Assembly (NCBI RefSeq): GCF_023898315.1
Contig: NC_064616.1
Span: forward strand, 645,912,974 to 645,976,973
Reading direction: 5' to 3'
DNA length: 64,000 nucleotides
Source of the DNA: Schistocerca nitens
Lineage: Eukaryota; Arthropoda; Insecta; Orthoptera; Acrididae
This document shows, one piece after another, positions 19,959 to 30,111 of the stretch. The notes beneath the pieces are model-generated. The model was not told the origin of the DNA. It did no database searches and saw only the letters and a list, made by a program, of their open reading frames with translations. Within the stretch, counting starts at the first letter, position 1. Each line of letters begins with the position of its first letter. Both the position numbers and the translations under genes were made by a program.

Positions 19959-22900
19959 AGTTGCTGCAGGTCATTTGACCACTTTTTTCCTGATGTTCCG
20001 TCAGGATGCATCAGGTGTGTAACATAGCCTGCATTCGACTCGTATACAACCGCTTGTTCTGTGTGGGTCTTAGAGCAATGTCTACTTGCGATCGTTAACG
20101 GTAAACCTCTCGGTCATCAGAGGAATTCCTTCACACATGTGATGAAACGTGACACATTCCTCTAAACGAACGAAGATTTATGCGATGTACTCCATTCCCC
20201 TGTCGCATCTTAAATGTAAAATTGATACTACAGTTTCATAACTAAGTTAGCGATAGGTGTTTGTGAGATACTGCAATCCCCTGTGTATACATTTTCTTCA
20301 CAGATGTGTTGTTTACAAAGTTAGTGGCGGCATGACTTGTAATTTCACATGTCAGACGCCTCTGCTATGCGTTTATCTGATTCCGTATAAGAGGTATTCT
20401 CCGTTACTAAGGATCATTTTATATAGGACTGATTTTGGCATAGTATAATTTCTGAACAGTGATTGGATGTGGACAATGGACGCTATACATCTATGGAAAG
20501 CTATATTGTGTATGTATCACACAGAGCCACTGTTTTAAGGAAGTAGATTTTTCGTTTTACGGTTCGATGCCATAGTTTATCGTAGAGAAACCTGCAAGAA
20601 GGATGTATGTAATGCGCTGGAAATACATTTCCTACACTGGAATATTAACAGCGCAGTATTCCACACGACTGATAGGTCGGAAACTCAAGCGATCTAACAT
20701 TATAGCCTGTTTTAAGTATGGTATGGTGTAGCCTTAGGAGTGCGTGTGTTTATGTTCCATCTTACCTTCCAGGTACTGACCCTAGACTCTAGAACCATAC
20801 TGTAGAGTTGATAGCGTAGGTGATTTATGTAAAATTCTTCGAACTCCATCCTTCTGGAGTTGCATCATGCATTAAAATCACTCGTATCTTGTTCTTCTTA
20901 ACTGTCTGCTATTACATCACAACACTTTCAAATAGTCGCTATACACCGATAAGGGGTGCTAACCTCCTCGACATGGGTGTATCTGGAGAAATCTTGTATA
21001 CTTGGATGGGTGAGGACTTGGCAAGCTCCATTCATTCACGAGACGTGGAATGTAGCGGTCTACTTCTGGTCGGTTACAGATTAAATCGGTAAATGTGCTG
21101 CAGGGCGAATTGGTCAACGACAGTGTGAGGGGTCTTTCAGTCTCTAATTTTACCCTAAGACTGTGAGAATGCTCTGTGAACCCACATCAGCATAGAGACA
21201 GACCTATGGTCGAGGTGTTAGAAATATGTAGAGCGCTGTCTGGTATACTTTGATGATGTATGTGTTCGATAACTAACAATGAATGGACGTACTGCACAGT
21301 CATCTATCTACATTCGCAATGATACTCGTGAAGCAGAGAGGGGGGGCCGTTTAGCTATGATACTGAAATTGGGAAACATGTTGTCAGAGCATTGCTCGGT
21401 GTTGTAATTACTGTAAAATTGCTAAAATTGTTCATGCTATCAACGGTGATGAGTATTATTAGAGTACATTGATGGTGTCTTTTCCACCCCATCTGTCCAC
21501 TGGTATGCTGTTGGTTACCACATAATGATTGACTGACATCGCTTGTTTGAGATGGAGAAAGAGTTTTTGAGGAGGGACAACACCTTCTGGGGATGGATAG
21601 CGCCAAAACAGTGATTGCGTACATGACTGCAATATGAGGAATCAGTGGAAACGGAACGCAGAGCCATCAGCTATTCCGTCACTGTGACAGACGACTGTAA
21701 ATGTAGAGGTCGTCAATCACTTTCAGAGAGCAGTTTGGAAAATGTATCGTCTGCAATCATTTATTGGCGAAGTATTATACTTAGTAGTAGGCGGTGCATG
21801 ATAGGTTCGCCTTGAGCGTCAGGCTCATAAAGTACGTGTTTGTGTTCCGACATGTGCAAAGGAAATGACTATTACCGGTCATAAGGAAGGTATGGATTTG
21901 ACGTGGAGGTACTGTGACAGCAAAGCGAAGACTATGTCAAGTCATACGAATTGTACAGATACTTCTATTTCTAGAGCCACAGTCGTCACCAGGGTGTATT
22001 TCCCATACTTCACTCATAGTCGAACGTCGTTCAACTGAGATGGTAATCGTAACATTTAGTTGTAAGTAGAATGATAAAACAAATATGTGACCGGTTTCCT
22101 ACGACGATTCTGCCGGTGCATGCTTGAAATGCAGTGTCGGTGACAGGAATAATTCACGTTTCCATTAATAGTAGAAGCTGTCCAGATGAAGAGGCCTGTT
22201 GGAGTATAGGAATGTAGCTGACTTAACTGAATTGTCCTCTAGAGAGTTGAATAGCGAACTAATACTTAATATCTGTTGGGCAGCTTTCGTGATCAAGTGG
22301 TAATTTGACAAGATTCAATATGGTCATGTGTTTGCGCTGGGCCATTATCCCCTCCCATATAAATTGTCGGTTGACTGCTTCTTTGTATTTTACTTCTTTA
22401 TTTAGTTGAGAGAAGATCGATTGTGGTGTGTGCATCTAGCACGTGAAAGACACGTTTGCCAGTTCTCTAGACAGGAGAAACACTTTAGTTGACTTTGTAA
22501 ATTATAGGGACGATTTGGAATCTGTTACATCACTGACATCAGTATTCACAAAAGGAAATATCATTTTCCTCTAATTGTTTCGAGTTCTCATGTAAAGGTC
22601 TTCGTAGGTGGAATAAGTTTCTAATTACTCAGTGGTCTAGAGCACGCTCCACCTCGTTAAAGTTTGGGGTTAGTAGACAAATAATTTCCAGTCTATATCT
22701 TCGGAATTACGTCGCATGTGCGATGGGTAGGATACTGCTGTGTGCTTGATATCGAGAAGTACCACGAAAATGGTACAATATTATGGCAAACCATGCGAAA
22801 TTACATGGGTTCTTGTAATCTCAGACTCTAGAGCTGGGTGTAGAAAAGCAAGCAAGCAAGCAGGTCCGGACCAGAAGCAGTAACGCGTTTGTGCCGAGGG

Positions 22901-23006
22901 GGAAGGAACCCGAATTTGTAGAACAGTTGTGAGAGAGACTTCGCTCTGCTGAGGGCGCTCTAGTCACCCGTTGGGAGTGGATGACTGCTGACCTCGCAGG
23001 GAAATA

Positions 23007-24429
23007 CACTCCTGGAAATGGAAAAAAGAACACATTGACACCGGTGTGTCAGACCCACCATACTTGCTCCGGACACTGCGAGAGGGCTGTACAAGCAATG
23101 ATCACACGCACGGCACAGCGGACACACCAGGAACCGCGGTGTTGGCCGTCGAATGGCGCTAGCTGCGCAGCATTTGTGCACCGCCGCCGTCAGTGTCAGC
23201 CAGTTTGCCGTGGCATACGGAGCTCCATCGCAGTCCTTAACACTGGTAGCATGCCGCGACAGCGTGGACGTGAACCGTATGTGCAGTTGACGGACTTTGA
23301 GCGAGGGCGTATAGTGGGCATGCGGGAGGCCGGGTGGACGTACCGCCGAATTGCTCAACACGTGGGGAGTGAGGTCTCCACAGTACATCGATGTTGTCGC
23401 CAGTGGTCGGCGGAAGGTGCACGTGCCCGTCGACCTGAGACCGGACCGCAGCGACGCACGGATGCACGGCAAGACCGTAGGATCCTACGCAGTGCCGTAG
23501 GGGACCGCACCGCCACTTCCCAGCAAATTAGGGACACTGTTGCTCCTGGGGTATCGGCGAGGACCATTCGCAACCGTCTCCATGAAGCTGGGCTACGGTC
23601 CCGCACACCGTTAGGCCGTCTTCCGCTCACGCCCCAACATCGTGCAGCCCGCCTCCAGTGGTGTCGCGACAGGCGTGAATGGAGGGACGAATGGAGACGT
23701 GTCGTCTTCAGCGATGAGAGTCGCTTCTGCCTTGGTGCCAATGATGGTCGTATGCGTGTTTGGCGCCGTGCAGGTGAGCGCCACAATCAGGACCGCATAC
23801 GACCGAGGCACACAGGGCCAACACCCGGCATCATGGTGTGGGGAGCGATCTCCTACACTGGCCGCACACCACTGGTGATCGTCGAGGGGACACTGAATAG
23901 TGCACGGTACATCCAAACCGTCATCGAACCCATCGTTCTACCATTCCTAGACCGGCAAGGGAACTTGCTGTTCCAACAGGACAATGCACGTCCGCATGTA
24001 TCCCGTGCCACCCAACGTGCTCTAGAAGGTGTAAGTCAACTACCCTGGCCAGCAAGATCTCCGGATCTGTCCCCCATTGAGCATGTTTGGGACTGGATGA
24101 AGCGTCGTCTCACGCGGTCTGCACGTCCAGCACGAACGCTGGTCCAACTGAGGCGCCAGGTGGAAATGGCATGGCAAGCCGTTCCACAGGACTACATCCA
24201 GCATCTCTACGATCGTCTCCATGGGAGAATAGCAGCCTGCATTGCTGCGAAAGGTGGATATACACTGTACTAGTGCCAAACATTGTGCATGCTCTGTTGC
24301 CTTTGTCTATGTGCCTGTGGTTCTGTCAGTGTGATCATGTGATGTATCTGACCCCAGGAATGTGTCAATAAAGTTTCCCCTTCCTGGGACAATGAATTCA
24401 CGGTGTTCTTATTTCAATTTCCAGGAGTG
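23007..24429 (+). mobile_element. Tc1-type transposon, apparently complete (copy 1)
   Basis: A 1,423-bp element bounded by TA at 23,005 and 24,430. Terminal inverted repeats begin CACTCCTGGAAATGGAAA (left) with complement TTTCAATTTCCAGGAGTG (right). The left arm of the giant repeat at about 15,490 shows the empty site with a single TA. A poly-A signal AATAAA lies at 24,367. The same element, about 98% alike, is at 46,145-47,566. Confidence 0.95.
23251..24273 (+). CDS. Tc1-family DDE transposase, 340 residues, intact
   Basis: Cuts and pastes the element by binding its inverted repeats and catalysing strand transfer into TA. The ATG giving MPRQRGREPYVQL is chosen because it has the usual Tc1 length and start; the frame stays open upstream but without family similarity. 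N-terminal paired-like helix-turn-helix: LTDFERGRIVGMREAGWTYR and the following HVGSEVSTVHRCCRQW, then a second HTH with TSQQIRDTV and SARTIRNRLHEAGL. Catalytic triad: D in VVFSDESRFCL, D in LLFQQDNARPH, E in SPDLSPIEHVWDW. By my count 32 residues separate the second D from E, in both copies; Tc1 itself has 34. No stop or frameshift. Activity is plausible but untested. Confidence 0.93.
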   Translation: MPRQRGREPYVQLTDFERGRIVGMREAGWTYRRIAQHVGSEVSTVHRCCRQWSAEGARARRPETGPQRRTDARQDRRILRSAVGDRTATSQQIRDTVAPGVSARTIRNRLHEAGLRSRTPLGRLPLTPQHRAARLQWCRDRREWRDEWRRVVFSDESRFCLGANDGRMRVWRRAGERHNQDRIRPRHTGPTPGIMVWGAISYTGRTPLVIVEGTLNSARYIQTVIEPIVLPFLDRQGNLLFQQDNARPHVSRATQRALEGVSQLPWPARSPDLSPIEHVWDWMKRRLTRSARPARTLVQLRRQVEMAWQAVPQDYIQHLYDRLHGRIAACIAAKGGYTLY

Positions 24430-24909
24430 TATCTAATGCTGTGAGCAGTATATACAGTGCTGTCTGTCTTCGTGGTATATGTACGAATAATGTAAGAGGG
24501 CTGATTTTGTATGGTGCAGTGTACAAATTGTATGGTTACTACATCGACATGGTATGTGGTGATATATTGCTGGGTTGGAGATCGGTTTCATGCTGTAATA
24601 TTCAGGCTCCTGTCTTCAGTGGGAGAGTAGTGTAATTTAGAAAGAGTCTTTCCATATTTGACGATATGTATGACACTTAGCAAGGTTTAGTTATCGGTGC
24701 AATATGGCGATCAGTGTAAAATAGTTTTTTGCCACTGAAAGTGTCGTCAGCAGGGAAGAAAAAGGCGGACGGTGCTTCCAAACTGGTGGCATCAGTAATT
24801 CGGTAGGTAAATTCGATAAGAGCCAAATATAATCCCCCATTCAATCACAAGACATCCTTTGTGCTGGGATATAGGATTCTCTACATAGCAGTGAGAAAGT
24901 TTTTCTATC

Positions 24910-25158
24910 TTGAAAACAGGAAGGGCAACACGTGATGGACGGGGTGCCATATTAGGACCGCGAGGAAGAACGAATTCGCATTTTCCTTGTTGTTCTATCG
25001 ATAGTGATGATGATTACAGTACACCAACTCGCGTTGGTGATGTCTTTCCTAGCATTACGCCTGCGGGTGCGGTATTCATTATCACATATAGTGCTGAACG
25101 CCTTTCCTTCATAGAGGGAGAATTTTATGTGGAAAATTACGTATGCTATAGATACTGA
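24910..25158 (+). CDS. Uncharacterised 82-residue open frame (right-arm copy)
   Basis: Counterpart of 14,764-15,012, differing by one residue. It begins MKTGRATRDGRGAILGPRGR, has the acidic DSDDDYS patch, then RVGDVFPSITPAGAVFIIT, and stops TGA after CYRY. The frame points outward from the centre of the inverted repeat, as does the left copy. Base differences between the arms in this stretch are about three, fewer than in flanking arm sequence. No promoter or splice signal was identified; a functional protein is only a hypothesis. Confidence 0.35.
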   Translation: MKTGRATRDGRGAILGPRGRTNSHFPCCSIDSDDDYSTPTRVGDVFPSITPAGAVFIITYSAERLSFIEGEFYVENYVCYRY

Positions 25159-27090
25159 GATTCGTTCTAGAACCACAGCCATCAAGAGGGGGAATTACCT
25201 GTACATCGATCGGTGTCAGACTGCAGTAGCAATCGTAATATTTGATTATAGTTACACTGGTAAATATGTACCTCGCTCCCAATATTCTTGTGAGTCTTGT
25301 ATGTATTTGATTATCTGTAGACAACTTTTGTGGGGTTTAACTGCCAGTGCAATTTAGCGATCTGTGCAAAATAGTTTTTTGCCAATGAACGTCTCGTCTG
25401 AAGGAAACAATGGCGAACGGTGCTCACACACCACCAGCAGCAGCAGTTTCATGGGTAAATGCAGTGACAAATAGGCTGTCCTATAAGGATTGCTAGGAAC
25501 AATGCACCCTGTGCTATTCTGGGAAGCATTGCAACATCTCTCGGTGCTGGACCTGCACCTCAGCTAAGGGTCATTGTGCCAGCAACGGTGCCTAGGTGAA
25601 CACATATTTCGACAGAAATTTCTGGGGTGTCAGGTATGAAAGGGATGCCGCCGCCTCATGCTTGCGGGTCCCAAACAGACACCTGTACGTCGCTGGGAGG
25701 CTGACGGCCGCATTGTTAATTCATGGGGCCTGCTAATGCACCCGGACTCCGGCATTGGTGTCGGGTTTCGGGTGGCCGTGTGTGTTTTTTATTAGTGATT
25801 TTCTGTTGAAACTTAATTCCAACGGTTTCATCCAACCAATAGCGTCCTGGGAATTTAAAAAATGGACCCCATACATGTGAAGAATATCAATTTAATTAAT
25901 TTGCATAATTTTTTTATATCAACATGGTGTTAGCGCTACAATAATTAAGGGTAGGGTCTGTGTGACTGGGTGACATGGAGCACAACAGCAGGTTCAGTGC
26001 ATAATGCTGGGTAAATTTGCATGATTTTTATGTAAAATGCAGTACAATAGTTTAAGGGGGTGGGTGACAAAGAGAACGCACCAGAAATGGCATTCAAAAG
26101 CATTTGAAATTCGCAAAGTGTACCAGATAATGATGGGAGGATGAGACAGCAGACAAAGGGTCGAACATTAGGTTAAGACACCCAGAGTACAGTGCTGAAC
26201 ATTAGGTTGTGCAACATGTTTCCTCCATGTAATTACTTCTTACAAAAGCTAGATGTTTCCAAACAGCAAGGAATGATGAGCAAGAGAAATCCAACCCCCA
26301 AAAACTGATCTTTTTTTATATAAATGAAGAATGTACCCTTGAATTCCTGTTATGAGACTCTTCCTCTCCACCAACACACCGCCATCTTGGATTACGTCAC
26401 GGAATTGACGACAACACCCTCTGGTGGTGGTACTGTGTACTAGGCCCAGACTTTGTGGCGATCACATTGTTTCTTTCCATTTTCCCCCACCATCTTGGAT
26501 TGCGTCACAGAATGGATGAAAGCGACCTCTGGTGCCAGGACTGTGTACTAGATTAGTTGGACTCTGAACCTCGTGGTCAACATACTGCGTGGAGGTACTG
26601 TCTCTAATTGTTTAAATAAATAGTGCATGCAAAATAAAGACTTATGTCCATCACAGGTCAAGTCCTCTTCCCACAATTTCCTAGGAAGAGGTAGTGGTCG
26701 GATGGCTTAGGTTACCGGAGGTATCCCAAGTGCCATTTCCGTTGGATGACTTAGGTTAATGGAGGTAGCCAAAGTGACCTACTTTCCCGCCGTTTTCTTG
26801 GGTTAGTAGAGGTTGCATTGTCCTGATGGAATTTGAATTTCCTGCCAGAGGGTGTGGCAGGGAGCATCGCACATTCCTGCCAGAGAGGTTAATTAATTGA
26901 TTAATTGAATTAAATAGTCAATCATATTGATAAGAGTGAGAGGAGGGCTTATTCGAATAACTCAGACCTGAAAGTGTACCTGTAGCAGTGTAGTGGTGCG
27001 TGTTCTGAGGGGGAAGGGGAATACCCTCTGAACGGAGCATCTGTCAGACAATGCCACAATCAAAAGTCACACAGACTTAAGTCAGGTGTG

Positions 27091-27291
27091 CGGGCCGGGG
27101 TGGACGAGTGGTTCTATGCACTAGAGTTTGGAACCGCGCGACCGCTACGGTCACAGGTTCGAATCCTGCCTCGGCTGTGGATGTTTGTGATGTCCTTATG
27201 TTAGTTAGGCTTAGGTAGTTCTAAGTTCTAGGGGACTGATGACCTCAGAAGTTATGTCCCATAGTGCTCAGAGCCATTTGAACCATTTTTT
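27091..27291 (+). mobile_element. tRNA-derived SINE, family 1
   Basis: Near full-length copy with box B GGTTCGAATCC and the CATTTGAACCATTTTTT end. It sits within the transposase coding region, and flanks AAGTCAGGTG (27,079-27,088) and AAATCTGGTG (27,292-27,301) look like a diverged 10-bp target duplication. An upstream GGGCCGGGGTGG replaces the usual GGCCGGTGTGG head. Confidence 0.85.
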
Positions 27292-29534
27292 AAATCTGGT
27301 GATGTGGACAACCAGTCTGCGAGGAAACGAATTCTAGCATTTCCAAAATACCTATTCAGTAGCTGTTTCACTTGCTGTGGAATGTGTGGAGGAGCGCCTT
27401 CTTGAAAAAAGTGCTTCTACCCACACATTCATGCTGTTGATAGGTTGAAATGACATTGGTGTGCGGAAGGCTCTCATAGCATTTACCAATGATGGAAAAA
27501 GTAACAGGATTCACAGGATCCATCTCCTTGAAAAAACATGGCCCTTGATAAACGTTTGCGTCAACCTCCACCACACAGTTGTCTTTGCAGAATGAAGTGG
27601 TACCAGTTGATGTTTGATCGATTTACCATTGCTCATATTCTTCATATCTGTGTATTCACATGTCCTTGGGGGTGGAAATGGGCTTCAACTGTCCACAGAA
27701 TGTTCCACAGACATTCGTTGTCCACTTGCTTGGGAGGATAAAATTCTAGTCGAAACGTTTCTCTTACAGATCAGCAGGGAGCAACTCTTGAATGTGGGTA
27801 ATTTTGTATGGGTAACAATGCAGGGTGTTTCGTAGTATTTTAGGCAACATCTTCACAGGCATGTCCAAAGTTTGGCCAATTTTGCATGCACTGTATGTTT
27901 GCACCCCACTGTTCGACCCATCCTACAATTCTGTGGCCACATCTACTGACATCGAATCAACTGTTTTCCTCCCTCTGCCACGATGTTCTGTCTTTTCGAA
28001 TAACGCACACCTGTACAACTGTACTTTTCCTGAGGGCATGCAGCTCTACTGTGTGGTTGAATTATTATGGGTAAAATACTCTGGAGGTAAAAAAGTGCCC
28101 CATTTGGATCTCTGGGAAGGGACTGCTCAGAAGGATGTCGTCATCAGGAGACACAAAACTGACGTTCTGTGGATCAGAGCGTGTATTGTTAGATCCGTTA
28201 ATCGCACAGGTTGGTTAGAAAATTTAAAAAAAGGGTAGGTGATAGGTTGAAGTTAGATGTAGTGGGAATTAGTGAGGTTCAGTGGCATGAGGAACAGGAC
28301 TTCTGAATACAAGGCCACCTGGTACAATGTTTCACAGTGCACAATTTAATCATCATCGTGAAAGAAAGTTGTACACATTGGAAGAGACCTAGAATCACCA
28401 GAAAGTTTCACATTGATTGCATAATGTTTAAACAAAGATTTCGGAACCATATTTAAACTTTAACACATTTAGAGGGTCGGATGTAGCCTCTGACCACAGT
28501 TTATTGGTTATGAACTGCGGATTAAAACTAAAGAGATTGCAAAAAGGTAGGAAATTAAGGCGGTGGGCCCTGGATGGTTTGAAACAACCAGAGGATGTTG
28601 AGAGTTTCAGAGGGAGCATTAGGTAACGGTTGACTAGGACAGGGGAAAGGAATGAGTAGAAGACGAATCGTTAGCTTCGAGAGATGAAATAGTGAAGGTA
28701 GCAGAGGATCAACTAGGTAAAATGACAAGGACTAATAGAAATCCTCAGATGACACAGGAGATTTAACTGATGCAAGGAGAAAATATAAAAATGCAGCAAA
28801 TGAAGTAGACAGAAGGGAATACAAACGTCTAAATAAGAGATTGGATAAGTTGGAATGGCTAGAAGACAAGTGTAAGGATTTAGAAGCAAATTTCACTAGT
28901 GGAAAGACACATACCACCTACACGAAAATTAAAGAGCCCTTTGAAGAAAAGAGAAGAAGATGTATGAATACAACAGCTCAAATGGGAAACCAGCACTAAG
29001 CAAATAAGGGAAAGCTGAAAGCTCGAAGGAGTATACAGAGCCTCTATACACCAGAGATGAACTTGAAGGCAATATTATAGAAATAGAAGAAGACGTAGAT
29101 GAAGATGAGATGGGAGATATGATACTGCACGAAGAATTTGACAAAGCACTGAAAGACCTAGCACTAAAAGATATATGTTGAATTAAGGCTCTTGGAGTAG
29201 ACAATATTCCATCAGAACTACTGACAGCCTTGGGAGAGCCCGCAACGAAACAACTCTTCCATCTGGTGTGCAAGATGTATGAGGCAGGCGAAATATCCTC
29301 AGCAGTTGTTATTCAATTAGCACAATGAGCGATCAGTAAAGGAAATTTGGAGTAGGAATTAAAGTTCAGGGAGAAGAAATAAAAACTTTGACATTTGCTG
29401 AAGACACTGTAATTTTGTCAGAGACAGCAATGACTTGGAAGAGCATTTGTATGGAATGAACAGTGTCTTGAAAGGAGGATATAAGATGAACATCAACAAA
29501 AGAATGGGTTCTATCAACCAATCTCTTCTTCTAC

Positions 29535-29658
29535 GCCGAGCAAGGTGGCGCAGTAGTCAGCACACTGGACTCGCATTCGGGAGGACGACGGTTCAATCCC
29601 GCATCTGGTTATCCTGATTTAGGTTTTCTGTGATTTCCCTAAATCGCTTCAGGCAAAT
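29535..29658 (+). mobile_element. SINE family 2 head, within the inverted duplication
   Basis: Begins GCCGAGCAAGGTGGCGCAGT, has box B-like GGTTCAATCCC, and stops abruptly at CAGGCAAAT where the RTE resumes. It is the duplicated half of the full copy at 29,871-30,111. Confidence 0.8.
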
Positions 29659-29870
29659 TAGGTTAGGAAATGAGATACTTAAAGTAGTAGATGAGTTCTG
29701 TTGTTTGTGCAGCAGAATAACTGATGATGGCTGACGTAGACAGGATATAAAATGTAGACTTGTAGTGGCGAGAAAAGTGTTTCTGAAGAAAAGAAATTTG
29801 TTAACTTCGAAAATAGATTTAAGTGTTACAAAATCATTTGTGAAAGATTTTGTATGAAGTGTAGATGAAG

Positions 29871-30111
29871 GGTTGGGGTTGGGTTGATTTGGGAGGGGAG
29901 ACCAAACGGTGAGGCCATCAGTCTCATCGGATTAGGGAAGGACGGGGAAGGAAATCAGCCGTGCCATTTCGAAGGAACCATCCTGGCATTTGCCTGAAGC
30001 TATTTAGGGAAATCGCGGAAAACCTAACTCAGGATGTCCGGACGCGGGATTGAACCGTCGTCCCCCCGAATGCGAGACCAGTGTGCTGACCACTGCGCCA
30101 CCTCGCTCGGC
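29871..30111 (-). mobile_element. SINE family 2, full-length
   Basis: Reverse orientation: the tail GGTTGGGTTG/GGGAGGGGAGACC comes first and the tRNA-like head (complement of GCCGAGCGAGGTGGCGCAG) last. It lies between the RTE segments encoding SFVKDFV and RRRRDWLIGH. RTE sequence is missing across this point, so the insertion was accompanied by a deletion. Confidence 0.85.

Larger units (their letters stand above)
19323..21319. other. Spacer of the giant inverted repeat
   Basis: About 2.0 kb between the arms, with no recognised gene. It holds a 50-bp SINE fragment (19,634-19,683), a GA tract (19,925-19,956), and an open frame (20,820-21,092, 90 residues, which begins ATG and has a hydrophobic stretch ILFFLTVCYYITTL) without homologue by eye. 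The interval around 20,860-20,920 resembles 12,140-12,200, so the spacer probably belongs to the same repeat family as the arms. Confidence 0.5.
21320..27072 (-). repeat. Right arm of giant inverted repeat
   Basis: Reverse complement of 12,505-19,322 apart from arm-specific insertions. Going outward it matches the left arm from 21,320 to 23,006, is interrupted by a Tc1 (23,007-24,429), then matches again from 24,432 to about 27,072. The match stops at CTTTTGATTG, where a decayed transposase begins. The outer limit may therefore be a truncation and not the true terminus, since the left arm continues outward into related sequence. Without its insertion the arm is about 4.33 kb. A small deletion relative to the left arm lies near 27,055 and another near 27,035. 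Confidence 0.85.

Noticed and set aside
22960-23916. Several long minus-strand frames over the Tc1 (also 46,095-47,054)
   Set aside because: Mirror frames of the GC-rich transposase gene; identical shadows occur in both Tc1 copies.
12341-27072. Polinton/Maverick or other virus-like element as explanation of the long inverted repeats
   Set aside because: No polymerase, integrase, capsid, ATPase or protease-like sequence seen in arms or spacer; long inverted repeats alone are not enough.
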